NCBI RefSeq assembly: GCF_040219335.1
Contig: NZ_JAVJSQ010000031.1
Span: 124,001-188,000 of the forward strand
Direction: 5' to 3'
Origin: Gimesia sp.
Lineage (GTDB): Bacteria > Planctomycetota > Planctomycetia > Planctomycetales > Planctomycetaceae
Length of the DNA: 64,000 nucleotides
Position 1 is the first letter of the stretch, and each line of letters starts with the position of its first letter. The position numbers and the translations under genes are program-made. Positions 1 through 8,825 of this stretch are shown piece after piece. Under the pieces are notes generated by a model. It made no database searches. It was not told the DNA's origin and saw nothing but the letters and a program-made list of their open reading frames with translations.

Positions 1-233
1 CTCAAGAATGCAATTGGGGAGGGAGCGGGGATTTCACTGATCTACGTATGGAATTTGGTACGAATTGGTTTTTTGGTTCCTTCGCAGATCAGGAAATAAA
101 ATGGATTCAAGAATCGTATGACGACTTTAGGATCTCCCCATGAACAGAATTGTCTTTGCCGGGAAATCTATATCAATCCCAGCCTGAGCAATCTTGAATC
201 GTCATTCCGACTTAAAATCGTTTACACAGCGCA
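1..233. other. left-edge stretch without a recognised gene
   Basis: No open reading frame with a credible start, codon pattern or recognisable protein is visible on either strand. The short frame that crosses it runs into the tRNA-Val gene and is not considered real. A gene ending just left of the window cannot be excluded. Confidence 0.4.
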
Positions 234-270
234 CAAAAAAAGCCCTAAGTCTCTAATAGACAAGGGCTTT
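234..270 (-). terminator. Rho-independent terminator of tRNA-Val
   Basis: Read on the minus strand, an AGCCCT...AGGGCT stem with a GTCT/AGAC inner part is followed by a run of seven T. It begins within a few bases of the 3' end of the tRNA, so it most simply ends the tRNA transcript. Confidence 0.7.
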
Positions 271-274
271 CAAG

Positions 275-348
275 TGGACGATACTGGATTCGAACCAGTG
301 ACCTCCACGATGTCAACGTGGCACTCTAACCAACTGAGCTAATCGTCC
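275..348 (-). tRNA. tRNA-Val (anticodon GAC)
   Basis: The minus strand folds into a full cloverleaf: 7-bp acceptor stem GGACGAT/ATCGTCC, D arm with GCTC...GAGT, anticodon stem CCACG/CGTGG around loop TTGACAT (anticodon GAC), and T arm ACTGG-TTCGAAT-CCAGT. The discriminator base is A. The 3' CCA is not encoded, so it must be added by CCA nucleotidyltransferase. A terminator follows directly. Confidence 0.95.
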
Positions 349-503
349 TGAGGTTTCAAAAGATTACGGATCAGGGTCGATATCGTCAAGTTCCAGAACA
401 CTTTCTGTGAAAAAAACTGCTGATTGGAAGAGTCGGTCGACCTGTCTGACCGATCATATCAATTTCACAGGATTCTCACGTTTTGCCTGCAAAACTGCGA
501 ACA

Positions 504-533
504 TTGACGCGGGCTGTGCCTGTCGAATATAAA
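504..533 (+). promoter_or_regulatory. sigma-70-type promoter of thrS
   Basis: TTGACG (504-509) and TATAAA (528-533) are separated by 18 bases. This predicts a transcript start near 540 and a leader of about 85 nt before thrS. I could not recognise a T-box or other riboswitch in that leader. Confidence 0.55.
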
Positions 534-623
534 GACCGTACCTCTTTCGAACTGCCTGATCAGTGAGCCCTTTGTAACGGCGACTGTGGCGGTTCCGACT
601 TTAGAAGAAGTTCAATAAATCGA

Positions 624-2804
624 ATGATTCAGATCAAGTTACCCGATGGAAGCGTAAAGGAATTTCCCGAAAACAGTTCAGCACTCGATGTCGCCCAGTC
701 AATTGGGGAGCGGCTGGCCAATGCAGTCGTCGCCGCGGAAGTGGACGGAACCATTTGTGATGCGTTCCGCCCTCTGAAGGACATCTCTGACTCCAATGAA
801 ATCTCACTCCGCCTGCTTACCGAGCGGGACGCCGAAGCACTCGGCGTGATGCGACACTCCTGTGCCCACATCATGGCACGGGCAGTAATGCGGCTCTGGC
901 CCGATATCCAGTTGGCATTCGGTCCCACTCTGCCGCACGGCTTTTACTACGATTTTGGCCTGGAACACACCATCAGCGAAGATGACTTCCCCAAAATCGA
1001 AGAAGAGATGAAGAAGATCATCAAGGAAGAAGAGCCCTTCGAACGCTTCTCGCTCGACCGGGAAGAAGCCGTCTCCTTCGTGAATGAGATGCACCAGTCA
1101 TCCAAAGCCGAGCATATCGCTACCGGTCTGGCTGACCATCCGCAGCTCAGCTTCTACCGCCAGGGCGAATTTGTCGACCTCTGTCGCGGTCCGCACATTC
1201 CCGATGCGGGGAAAGTCAAAGCCTTCAAGCTGCTCTCGATTGCCGGTTCCTACTGGAAAGGGGATGCCGGAAACAAACCGCTGCAGCGTCTGTACGGCAC
1301 TGCCTGGTTCAGCAAGAAGGACATGAAAAAATACCTGGAACAGGTGGAAGAGGCTAAACGCCGTGACCACCGTGTGCTGGGGAAAAAGCTGGGCCTGTTC
1401 CAGATTAATCCCGAAGTCGGTCAGGGACTCTGCCTCTGGCTGCCCAAAGGGGCCACCATCCGTGCGGTCCTCGAAGACTTCATCAAGGTGGAACTGACCC
1501 GCCTGGGTTATCAGCCCGTCTATTCGCCTCACATCGGTCGTGTGGAACTCTACGAAACCAGTGGGCACTTTCCTTATTACCGCGATTCCCAGTTCGCTCC
1601 GCTGTTCGGCCACGACGCCGGCCAGCTGGTCGACTTCTGGGTGCGTAAACTGGAAGAAGACGACCTCTCCGCTGAGCAGGAAGAGACCCTGTTCCAGTCC
1701 TCGCGGGTCATGAACTGCGACTTCGAATTTCCCCCTGGTGCAAGCCGGGAAGAGAAACTCAAAATTCTCAAGGACTGGGAACACAAGCATGAGCGGTTCC
1801 TGCTCAAGCCGATGAACTGTCCGCACCATGCGAAGATGTATCAGGCAATGCCGCGCAGCTATCGCGACTTGCCCGTCCGCCTGGCCGAATTCGGGACCGT
1901 GTATCGTCACGAACAGACCGGCGAATTGAACGGGATGCTTCGCGTACGGGGCCTGACCCAGGACGACGCTCACATTTTCTGTACTCCCGAGCAGGTCGAA
2001 GACGAATTCCGGGCCACACTGGACCTGGTGAAATTCGTGCTGGCCTCGGTCGGTCTGGACAACTTCCGTGTACAGCTTTCGCTGCGTGATCCGAAGAGCG
2101 ACAAGTACGTGGGCAGTGAAGAGAACTGGCAGCACGCTGAAGACAGTCTGCGGAAAGTGCTCGCAGATTCCGGTATGTCCTACACCGAATGCGAAGGGGA
2201 AGCCGCGTTCTATGGTCCCAAGGCCGACTTCATGGTCTCGGACTGCATCGGTCGCGAATGGCAGCTGGGAACCGTACAGCTGGACTACAACCTGCCTGAG
2301 CGATTCCAGCTGGAATATACCGGCTCGGATAACCATCCGCATCGTCCCGTGATGATTCACCGGGCCCCGTTCGGTTCGATGGAACGTTTCACCGGGATGC
2401 TGATTGAGCATTTCGCCGGTGCCTTCCCGCTCTGGCTGGCTCCGGAACAGATTCGAGTCCTGCCCGTCAGCGATAAGACACTGGACTACGCCAACGAAGT
2501 CGCCGCCCAGCTGCGACAGAACGGCTTCCGGATTTCGGTCGATACCCGCAGTTCCAAGGTCAACGCGAAAATCCGCGATGCCCAGCTGGAACTGATTCCC
2601 TACATGTTCATCGTTGGTCCCAAAGAGGCCGAACAGACTGCTGTCGCTGTCCGCGACCGCATCGACGGTGACCTGGGTCCGATGCCTTTAGCCGATGCGA
2701 TTGCCAAGCTGAAGGAAGAGGTCGAAGAACGCCGCGTCCGCCAGGTAGCGGAAAGCACGTTCGAAGCCCTGGAAGGTCAGACCGAACAGGCCAACGAGTA
2801 TTAA
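624..2804 (+). CDS. thrS: threonyl-tRNA synthetase with an insertion in the catalytic domain
   Basis: Charges tRNA-Thr with threonine in the cytoplasm (class II synthetase). Visible in order: N-terminal TGS domain (about 1-63), editing domain with HSCAH (HxxxH) and a later CxxxH (LCRGPH), the catalytic core, and a C-terminal anticodon-binding domain from about residue 600. The three zinc ligands are present: C399 in KPMNCPHH, H450 in DDAHIFC and H579 in VMIHRAPFG. At 726 aa it is longer than the usual ~640. The extra length is mainly a segment of about 60 residues (~326-390) between the GHFPYY motif and KPMNC, where typical enzymes have a short turn. The start ATG follows an AGAAGAAG stretch. 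It is monocistronic between its own promoter and terminator. Confidence 0.97.
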   Translation: MIQIKLPDGSVKEFPENSSALDVAQSIGERLANAVVAAEVDGTICDAFRPLKDISDSNEISLRLLTERDAEALGVMRHSCAHIMARAVMRLWPDIQLAFGPTLPHGFYYDFGLEHTISEDDFPKIEEEMKKIIKEEEPFERFSLDREEAVSFVNEMHQSSKAEHIATGLADHPQLSFYRQGEFVDLCRGPHIPDAGKVKAFKLLSIAGSYWKGDAGNKPLQRLYGTAWFSKKDMKKYLEQVEEAKRRDHRVLGKKLGLFQINPEVGQGLCLWLPKGATIRAVLEDFIKVELTRLGYQPVYSPHIGRVELYETSGHFPYYRDSQFAPLFGHDAGQLVDFWVRKLEEDDLSAEQEETLFQSSRVMNCDFEFPPGASREEKLKILKDWEHKHERFLLKPMNCPHHAKMYQAMPRSYRDLPVRLAEFGTVYRHEQTGELNGMLRVRGLTQDDAHIFCTPEQVEDEFRATLDLVKFVLASVGLDNFRVQLSLRDPKSDKYVGSEENWQHAEDSLRKVLADSGMSYTECEGEAAFYGPKADFMVSDCIGREWQLGTVQLDYNLPERFQLEYTGSDNHPHRPVMIHRAPFGSMERFTGMLIEHFAGAFPLWLAPEQIRVLPVSDKTLDYANEVAAQLRQNGFRISVDTRSSKVNAKIRDAQLELIPYMFIVGPKEAEQTAVAVRDRIDGDLGPMPLADAIAKLKEEVEERRVRQVAESTFEALEGQTEQANEY

Positions 2805-2840
2805 AAACAGCATTCCCTGAGTGTAGTGATTCAAACAGGA

Positions 2841-2874
2841 ACAGGGGTGGACTCACAAGTCCGCCCCTGTTTTT
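2841..2874 (+). terminator. Rho-independent terminator of thrS
   Basis: A 13-bp stem, ACAGGGGTGGACT with AGTCCGCCCCTGT (one G-T pair) around a CACA loop, is followed by TTTT. It lies about 40 bases after the thrS stop codon. Confidence 0.85.
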
Positions 2875-2889
2875 GTATACCCAGTCTCT

Positions 2890-2918
2890 TTGCTATTTCA
2901 CTTCATTTCCGTTATAAA
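2890..2918 (+). promoter_or_regulatory. sigma-70-type promoter upstream of the aminomutase-like gene
   Basis: TTGCTA (2890-2895) and TATAAA (2913-2918) have exactly 17 bases between them. The site lies just after the thrS terminator and about 105 bases before the next start codon, which fits a new transcription unit. Confidence 0.5.
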
Positions 2919-3024
2919 ATGCGCTATGCGGATTTGTGACTTTCTTTAAGAAATAACTTCCGCTCTTCCGGGTTCTGAGATTGCATCAGAACGTTTTCTT
3001 TCCTGATTTTGTGAGTACATCACC

Positions 3025-4392
3025 ATGAGCCAGGCCGTGGGACAGCAGATTGAAGCTGACTTTTTTGCGAAATTTCCAACCTCTGCGCAAGATTACAAGA
3101 AAGCATGTGAACTCTTCCCCAGCGGAGTCACCCACGACGGACGGTATATGAAACCGTTCCCGATCTATGTGGACCGCGCTCAGGGTGCCCACAAATACGA
3201 TGTCGACGGGAACGACATTATCGACTACTGGAGCGGCCACGGTGCATTGATCTTGGGACACAGCCACCCGGCCATGGTCGAAGCGGTTCAGGCACAGGTC
3301 GCGAAAGGAACTCACTTCGGAGCCTGTCACGAACTCGAACTCGAATGGGGCGAGCTGGTCCGCCAGCTGGTCCCTTCCTGTGAAATGCTCCGCTTTACCA
3401 GCAGTGGAACTGAAGCGACCATGATGGCCCTCCGCGTCTCACGGATCGCCACCGGTAAGACCAAAGTCATCAAGTTCGCCGGCCACTTCCACGGCTGGCA
3501 TGATCTGCTCACCCAGGCTTCTGAGCCTCCACACGATGACAAAAGCTACTCGATGCCTGGCGTCACGAATGGGGTCTCCGATGAACTGGTTATCATTCGC
3601 CCCAATGATCTGGAACTGGTTGAACGAACGATCGATGCACATGACCCGGCCTGTATTATTGTGGAAGCGACCGGCAGCCGCTGGGGTGTGGTTCCCCTGG
3701 AAGAGGGCTTCCTGCAGGGACTTCGCCAGTTGACCGCAGATAAAGGTGTGCTGCTGATCATGGATGAAGTCATCAGTGGTTTCCGTGTGGCCCCGGGGGG
3801 TATGCAGGAAGTCTGTGGCATTGTACCGGACCTGACTTCGCTGGCGAAAATCGTTGCCGGTGGTCTGCCAGGGGGCTGTCTGGCAGGACGCGCTGACCTG
3901 ATGCAGGCGATTGCCTTCGACAACCCCTTCGGCCAGAAGATGAAACACCCCGGCACCTATAATGCCAACCCGCTCTCCGCCGCCGCCGGGATCGCCGTAC
4001 TGAAAGAAGTTGCCACTGGTGAACCCTGTCGCCAGGCGAACGAAAGTGCAGCGAAGCTGCGCAGGGGCATGAATGAAGTCCTCACCCGCAAGAATGTGAA
4101 CTGGGCCGTCTACGGCCAGTTCTCGATCATCAAAGTCTTCCCCGGCTACGATGGCCCGCGGCCGGAAGACGATTCGTTCGTTCCGTATGACAATGACTTT
4201 GATAAGCTGGACCGTAAACACGATGCCCGACTGGGGCACGCGTTCCGTTGTGCTCTGCTGCTCAACGGCGTGGACTGGTTCGGCTGGGGAGCGATGACAA
4301 CCGCTTCTCATACTGACGAAGACATCGATTTCACAGTCAATGCATTTGAACGTGCTATTGACGCATTGCGGAATGACGGCCTGATCGATTGA
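3025..4392 (+). CDS. class III PLP aminotransferase, glutamate-1-semialdehyde aminomutase-like
   Basis: A fold-type I PLP enzyme of the class III family (455 aa). The Schiff-base lysine is K275 in SLAKIVAGGLPGG, the cofactor-binding Asp lies in the LLIMDEVISGFR motif, and SSGTEATMMALR binds the PLP phosphate. These match glutamate-1-semialdehyde 2,1-aminomutase (HemL), which makes 5-aminolevulinate for haem. The SLAKIVAGG context and the long C-terminal segment (about residues 370-455) differ from textbook HemL, so it may be one of the paralogous aspartate-aminotransferase-family enzymes common in planctomycetes; I therefore give no gene symbol. The mug-type gene follows 34 bases downstream and is probably co-transcribed. 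Confidence 0.85.
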   Translation: MSQAVGQQIEADFFAKFPTSAQDYKKACELFPSGVTHDGRYMKPFPIYVDRAQGAHKYDVDGNDIIDYWSGHGALILGHSHPAMVEAVQAQVAKGTHFGACHELELEWGELVRQLVPSCEMLRFTSSGTEATMMALRVSRIATGKTKVIKFAGHFHGWHDLLTQASEPPHDDKSYSMPGVTNGVSDELVIIRPNDLELVERTIDAHDPACIIVEATGSRWGVVPLEEGFLQGLRQLTADKGVLLIMDEVISGFRVAPGGMQEVCGIVPDLTSLAKIVAGGLPGGCLAGRADLMQAIAFDNPFGQKMKHPGTYNANPLSAAAGIAVLKEVATGEPCRQANESAAKLRRGMNEVLTRKNVNWAVYGQFSIIKVFPGYDGPRPEDDSFVPYDNDFDKLDRKHDARLGHAFRCALLLNGVDWFGWGAMTTASHTDEDIDFTVNAFERAIDALRNDGLID

Positions 4393-4426
4393 GGTCCCGC
4401 CTGACGCAACAGGGAGTCTGTGCAGC

Positions 4427-4972
4427 ATGGAAGAAATCTGGAAGCCAACCGCCGAGGAGGTCGAACAGGCCATCCATAAGCTGCTTCCCGATCTGATTGA
4501 AGAGGGGCTGAAAGCCCTGTTTGTCGGGACTAATCCAGGTCTGTATTCAGCCGCGGTCGGGCACCACTTTGCCCGGCCCGGCAACCGCTTCTGGCCTGCC
4601 ATGCATCGGGGGAAGATCACCGAACGACTCTACTCCCCGTTTGAAGACTATAAACTGCTCAAGCGGGGTGGCGGACTGACCAACATTGTCAGCAGAGCCT
4701 CTAAACGGGCCGACGAACTCGCGAAAGAGGAGCTTTACGAGGGAGCCCGCATTCTCACGGAAAAGGTCATCAAGTACCGACCACAGAAGGTCGTTTTTCT
4801 CGGGATCACCTCCTACCGTAAAGCGTTTCAGCAGAAAGACGCGCAGCTCGGACTGCAGAAACACCAGATCGGGAAAGCCGACGTCTGGGTGCTGCCGAAC
4901 CCCAGCGGGTTGAACGCCCACTATCAGCTCCCGGAACTGGGCAAGATCTTCGCGCGGATGTGGCGGAAATAG
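4427..4972 (+). CDS. mug: mismatch-specific uracil/thymine DNA glycosylase (Mug/TDG family)
   Basis: Removes uracil or damaged pyrimidines mispaired with G, starting base excision repair. The 181-aa protein has both family motifs: GTNPGLYSAAVGHHFARPGN (N36 is the water-positioning Asn of the GxNPG motif) and the intercalation loop LPNPSGLNAHYQ near residue 155. The length is close to E. coli Mug (168 aa), with a short N-terminal extension. It sits 34 bases behind the aminomutase-like gene on the same strand. Confidence 0.9.
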   Translation: MEEIWKPTAEEVEQAIHKLLPDLIEEGLKALFVGTNPGLYSAAVGHHFARPGNRFWPAMHRGKITERLYSPFEDYKLLKRGGGLTNIVSRASKRADELAKEELYEGARILTEKVIKYRPQKVVFLGITSYRKAFQQKDAQLGLQKHQIGKADVWVLPNPSGLNAHYQLPELGKIFARMWRK

Positions 4973-5167
4973 TCCACCCATTTTACCTGTCTTACGATAT
5001 CGAAAACCTTTTCGATACCAAGTCGTTCTCCTCTCGGGATTTGGCTGAATCCAGCCGATTTATATCGACGATGAATAACATTAAACCGGTCAGGGAAACT
5101 GCGCAGGTATTATCCGTCTGCCTCCCGCTCCGGTCCGGAACGGTTCCGTATCCCACAGGTCTCTCAC

Positions 5168-5683
5168 ATGCATCGTCAATCGAAATTTCGCTGGCATCGA
5201 ATCGTACTGCTGCTGCTCACCGCGGCTGTACTGAGTCAGCAGGGTTGCGTGCATCGCAAACGGTATAGCCTGTCCAGCTTCTGGATCGACTACAACACCT
5301 TGCGGGCTCCGGCGATCTTCTTCCAGAAGCGGGACCACTTTCCTTACAAGGCGTCCCAGGTCTCTCTGTTTCACTGGCAGTACGGCGTGACGCCGGGCCG
5401 GAACGTGAAATACGTCCGCCCGGATCTGGTACGGGAAAATATGCCAGTCTCAGACACCTATGGTGGTATCACCCAGGCGGGCATGCTCGTGGAACAGCAA
5501 CCAGTCATCGAATCCGCGCCCTCGGTGAGTGCCAATGGTCCCATGTCGATTCCCCCTGCCCCACAGCCTGCTCCGAAATCGAAGCTCCCTGCACCGCCTC
5601 AGCTCAAACTGCAGCCCAAGCCTGTTCGTAAGCCGACGGCTACACCCCCGCCGCCTCCCGCACCGGCAGCAGAGAAATCCTGA
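5168..5683 (+). CDS. small envelope protein with proline-rich tail, possible lipoprotein
   Basis: Not recognised. The 171-aa product begins with a basic then hydrophobic leader (about residues 9-25) ending in QQGC, an imperfect lipobox, so it is probably exported and perhaps lipid-anchored. The middle is aromatic and basic without known motifs. Residues after about 120 are rich in Pro, Ala and Lys, like a flexible periplasmic or wall-spanning tail. It is convergent with the next gene: its TGA stop directly abuts the neighbour's stop codon, leaving no space for a terminator. Confidence 0.6.
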   Translation: MHRQSKFRWHRIVLLLLTAAVLSQQGCVHRKRYSLSSFWIDYNTLRAPAIFFQKRDHFPYKASQVSLFHWQYGVTPGRNVKYVRPDLVRENMPVSDTYGGITQAGMLVEQQPVIESAPSVSANGPMSIPPAPQPAPKSKLPAPPQLKLQPKPVRKPTATPPPPPAPAAEKS

Positions 5684-6799
5684 TTACTGCTTCGGTGACT
5701 GCACGCGGGGCTCAAATGCGGTAATCCAGACGAAGGGTTGACCGCGTTCATCAATCACCAGTTTGCGAACCAGCCCGGTTCCGCCAATGGCATCGCGGAT
5801 CAGAATGCCCCAGGTCGTCCGCTTCTTGGAAACGTTGACTTTGATTTCATCAACGTCGATCTGTTTCTGCTGAACCTCATAATCGTCCAGCAGCATGGGA
5901 ATCTCTGAGGCCTTGGAAGCGGCTACCAGAACATCACGCAGGGGGACATTGCTGAGTTCGACCGGAATCAATTCAAAATAGCGGGGCGCAGTTTTCTGGC
6001 GGGACAGTTTCAGTTCCCAGCCAATCGGCCAGGGAGACTCTGTGGCCTCCCAGGGGGTGATCAGCAGTTCCAGCGATCCCGAGGGGGTGCGTGAGGGATG
6101 AAAGGCCAGTCCGTACTGCTTGAGGGCGATCGCCAGTGCCGTCCCTTTGGACAGTTTGCTGAGATCGGCTGAAATCGTATCACCGGCGGGTATCTGCGAA
6201 AAACGTTTTTGTGCTTCCAGATCAAAGCGGACTGGCAGCGAACCCGGGAACTCCAGCTTGCGAACCGCCTGATCCAGGGTCAGGCCCTGGAGGTTTACTG
6301 GTGTCGCTTCAGAGAGGGCTGCAAAGACTTTTTTGAACTGTTCGTTCGAAAGCCCCCACAGTGGTTTACTGTCAGGTGATCCCTGGGCACCGTAGACTCT
6401 CAGCTCATTAATCCATTCTTTGACCCGGGCGACCTCGTTACGGGCAAACTTGCGTCCAGGAAACTGAATCACACCGTTACGATCCAGAGTACCGGTGACT
6501 CTCACCTCCCGTAGAGTCCCCCTGACATTTTCCTCGACAGCTGGTTTATCATCCAGAACGGCACGTCGGGTGCGAATCGAGATCCCCAGATCCCGAAACG
6601 TCTGCCCCCATTGCTGGGCATACAGGGCCGAACCGTCAGCTTCCATTAACAGAGTCACTGTCACGTCCGTTTTTAACGGAGCGCCCTGCGGTTTCTCCTG
6701 CTTGGGAAACGTCACCTGGGCCGTCGCTGTTGAGACGCCGGTCAGCAGGATTGAAAACAGAACTAAAAGACAGGCAGATTTCTTAATTTGATATTTCAT
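5684..6799 (-). CDS. secreted protein of unknown function with signal peptide
   Basis: Not assigned to a family. The reading frame is open further upstream, but I place the start at the ATG at 6799 because a clear signal peptide begins there (MKYQIKKSACLLVLF..., cleavage near STATAQ). The mature ~345 aa has no membrane segment. It contains two stretches that resemble the short secretin/TonB-type domain found in planctomycete STN-like proteins (around LTLDQAVRKLEFPGSLPVRF and VPLRDVLVAASKASEIPMLL), each pairing a DV/DQAV helix with a predicted strand. Two small hairpins lie just upstream (6844-6879). A periplasmic or outer-membrane-associated role is inferred. Confidence 0.65.
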   Translation of the reverse strand: MKYQIKKSACLLVLFSILLTGVSTATAQVTFPKQEKPQGAPLKTDVTVTLLMEADGSALYAQQWGQTFRDLGISIRTRRAVLDDKPAVEENVRGTLREVRVTGTLDRNGVIQFPGRKFARNEVARVKEWINELRVYGAQGSPDSKPLWGLSNEQFKKVFAALSEATPVNLQGLTLDQAVRKLEFPGSLPVRFDLEAQKRFSQIPAGDTISADLSKLSKGTALAIALKQYGLAFHPSRTPSGSLELLITPWEATESPWPIGWELKLSRQKTAPRYFELIPVELSNVPLRDVLVAASKASEIPMLLDDYEVQQKQIDVDEIKVNVSKKRTTWGILIRDAIGGTGLVRKLVIDERGQPFVWITAFEPRVQSPKQ

Positions 6800-6843
6800 A
6801 TCTTTTGAGCTGCAATCGAAAGAAACAAGTTCAAAGAACTCAT

Positions 6844-6879
6844 TGTCGGATAAGCCGACAGTGCAACACGAGGCTGCAC
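6844..6879 (-). promoter_or_regulatory. pair of small hairpins in the leader of the secreted-protein gene
   Basis: TGTCGG(ATAAG)CCGACA at 6844-6860 and GTGCA...TGCAC at 6861-6879 lie back to back, 45-80 bases upstream of the ATG at 6799. They could structure the mRNA leader; there is no T run, so they are not a terminator. Role unknown. Confidence 0.25.
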
Positions 6880-7099
6880 GAGTATGTGATATTCCGATCT
6901 CTGGAGTATAGCAGATCATGTTCTGTCTGATGAGACCAAAACAGCAGGTGGCTACAATTCCGCAGCTGTCCTGATATCCTCGAACTGTTCAGACATATCT
7001 GAAAATTCGAAGCTCAGAAACAATCTTGGAATGGGTCACTTAAGTAGAATTCATTTCGTGTTTTTTGTGTCTTTCGTGGTTCAAACTCATCCCTGCCAC

Positions 7100-7134
7100 A
7101 AAAAAATCCCCCGGACCATAATTGATCCGGGGGA
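7100..7134 (-). terminator. Rho-independent terminator of the coiled-coil lipoprotein gene
   Basis: A 9-bp GC-rich stem (TCCCCCGGA at 7107-7115 with TCCGGGGGA at 7126-7134) is followed on the minus strand by seven T. It is about 120 bases beyond the stop of the gene at 7253. Confidence 0.8.
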
Positions 7135-7252
7135 CGGGAGGTCGTGTCAGTCAGGCTGCACCAGTGGTTCAGTGTTTCTGACATAGTCAGGCAGTCAGGG
7201 CCGACTAGTTAAGCCAGTCCAGTCCTAGTGCCTTAAGTCTAAAGGACCAGGA

Positions 7253-7942
7253 CTAGGCGTCGATCAGACTTTCAACTTTCTTTAATTCTTCCTGAGCTTC
7301 CTTGAGACGCTTCTCAGCAGCAGAAACATCTTCCTGCTGTGCCTTTAGCGATTCCTGAGCGTTATTCAACTCATCCTGGGCATCGGCTTTTTCTTTATCG
7401 CTGGCTGACTCCAGTTTCTGCTTCGCTTCAGCAACCTGCGTTTCCGCTTCCACAACATCTTTCTTTTCCTGGCTGATGGTTTTCTGAATCGCAGCGATGC
7501 GTTCGTTGGCGTTTTTCAGAGCATCCACTTTGGTCTGAGCGAGATTCTTACGTGCTTCGGCAACACGTTCGTCAGCGTCTTTCTTTGCTTCCTGAACGTC
7601 CTGCTTGGCTGCCATCTGAGCCGCTGCCAGGGCTTTATCCAACTCACGTTTGGCCTTTTCTACATCGTGCCGTTCTTCACTGATCTCTTCTGGTTCTTCC
7701 CCTTCGCGCTGGGCTTCTTCCAGCTCTTTCATTTCTTCCTGAATCTGTTCGGTGCCGACACGGCGGGTTTCATGAACGCGTTCTTCCGCATCCTGTTTGG
7801 CTTCTGCAACCTGCTGCTGCCCTTCCTGTTTCGCCTTATCGATTTCCTTACGGGCTTCTTCGATCGATTCGGAATTGGCCTGGCATCCGACGAGAACCAG
7901 AGCGGCCAGTGCTGTTGCAGAGCTGAGTTTCATTAAAGACAT
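7253..7942 (-). CDS. coiled-coil lipoprotein
   Basis: A 229-aa protein with a lipoprotein signal peptide (MSLMKLSSATALAALVLVGC; lipobox LVGC) followed by an almost uninterrupted, highly charged helix rich in Glu, Lys, Gln and Ala. Heptad-like repeats such as VAEAKQDAEERV, VQEAKKDADERV and VAEARKNLAQTKV run from about residue 25 to the end. It probably forms an elongated trimer or dimer anchored in a membrane, comparable in style to Lpp-like or YtxH-like spacers (inference). The ATG at 7942 is preferred over upstream codons because AGGAG lies 7-8 bases before it. Confidence 0.75.
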   Translation of the reverse strand: MSLMKLSSATALAALVLVGCQANSESIEEARKEIDKAKQEGQQQVAEAKQDAEERVHETRRVGTEQIQEEMKELEEAQREGEEPEEISEERHDVEKAKRELDKALAAAQMAAKQDVQEAKKDADERVAEARKNLAQTKVDALKNANERIAAIQKTISQEKKDVVEAETQVAEAKQKLESASDKEKADAQDELNNAQESLKAQQEDVSAAEKRLKEAQEELKKVESLIDA

Positions 7943-8394
7943 GATTTTCTCCTGTGCTTTCCTTAGTGCGGACCCTGTCCTCACTGACGTCTGAGCGGGC
8001 CACTTATGAGCAAATTGACTTCACTGTAATCTGATGTATCTTCAAGTCGCTTCCTCACTCGTCAGCGATCTGCTTGAGGAAGCCTGTAATGCCTGAACAT
8101 GAAAAGCAGTTTCCGTGCCAGTCATACAGGTTGTACGAAATGCAGGCGTTTTCTCAGCTTAATGCAAGTAGGGTAGAAGTTCGGCAGGGCAGAAACAGCC
8201 CCCGGGCTGAACGCCGGGCAGACAGTCAGATCGCTGATCGCGCAATATAATGGATGGGATCAACATTGATTGATAAGTAAGCACGAATTAAAGGGCGTTT
8301 ACCGGACTCATTTTATTCTGATCCAGTTACGATGTCGCTTTAGTTGGATTTAGCCGACATCTCATGCTGATATCCACCGAATAGCCATCACAGT
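7943..8394. other. intergenic region without recognised gene
   Basis: About 450 bases between the lipoprotein start and the AT-rich gene. Only short frames are present, with no credible ribosome site. I see no terminator with a T run and no tRNA-like fold. Confidence 0.4.
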
Positions 8395-8763
8395 CTAAAA
8401 AATAAAGAAGACCGGTTTCTGATTTTCAATGGATTTCTCCAGCAATTCTCTGAATGACTTAAAAAAGATCTTAAGCGAAGGAGAACTCACATTTTGATAC
8501 TCTTGATCTATCAGATTAACGATTAAATACAGCTTGTCTGGTTCAATCAATTCTTCTTCGTAATCATCAATCATGGAATCACAAAGTCCATTGATTTTAT
8601 GAAACACTTTCAGGTCCCAAAGCCCATTAAAGTCATCATCGTTATTCAAGGAAATGCAATTAACAAGAAGTGGATGATCAACATACCAGGATCGTAATTG
8701 ATCCTCGGCCTCTTGATTACAAGGTGATAATATTCCTCTTCGATAACATTCGGTGAGTTGCAT
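8395..8763 (-). CDS. AT-rich orphan, hypothetical protein
   Basis: Not recognised. The 122-aa acidic, soluble product is rich in Asp, Glu, Asn, Ile and Phe, with no signal peptide or membrane segment. Its DNA is clearly more AT-rich than the flanking genes and its codons end in A/T much more often, which suggests recent acquisition. Small acidic cytoplasmic proteins of this type include toxin-immunity proteins, but no partner toxin is adjacent. A ribosome site before the ATG at 8763 is weak, so it could also be a decaying fragment. Confidence 0.5.
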   Translation of the reverse strand: MQLTECYRRGILSPCNQEAEDQLRSWYVDHPLLVNCISLNNDDDFNGLWDLKVFHKINGLCDSMIDDYEEELIEPDKLYLIVNLIDQEYQNVSSPSLKIFFKSFRELLEKSIENQKPVFFIF

Positions 8764-8825
8764 TTGAATGATTCCCGAAATTGTCCCCTGAAGCTAATGT
8801 CGTCAACGGCTCTGAACTGATCCCT

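Noticed and set aside
1098-2411. 437-codon minus-strand open frame antisense to thrS
   Set aside because: It lies entirely inside the well-supported thrS gene, its translation has no family pattern, and it mirrors the codon bias of thrS.
3439-4620. 393-codon minus-strand open frame across the aminomutase and mug genes
   Set aside because: It is antisense to two clearly homologous genes and has no recognisable motif or ribosome site.
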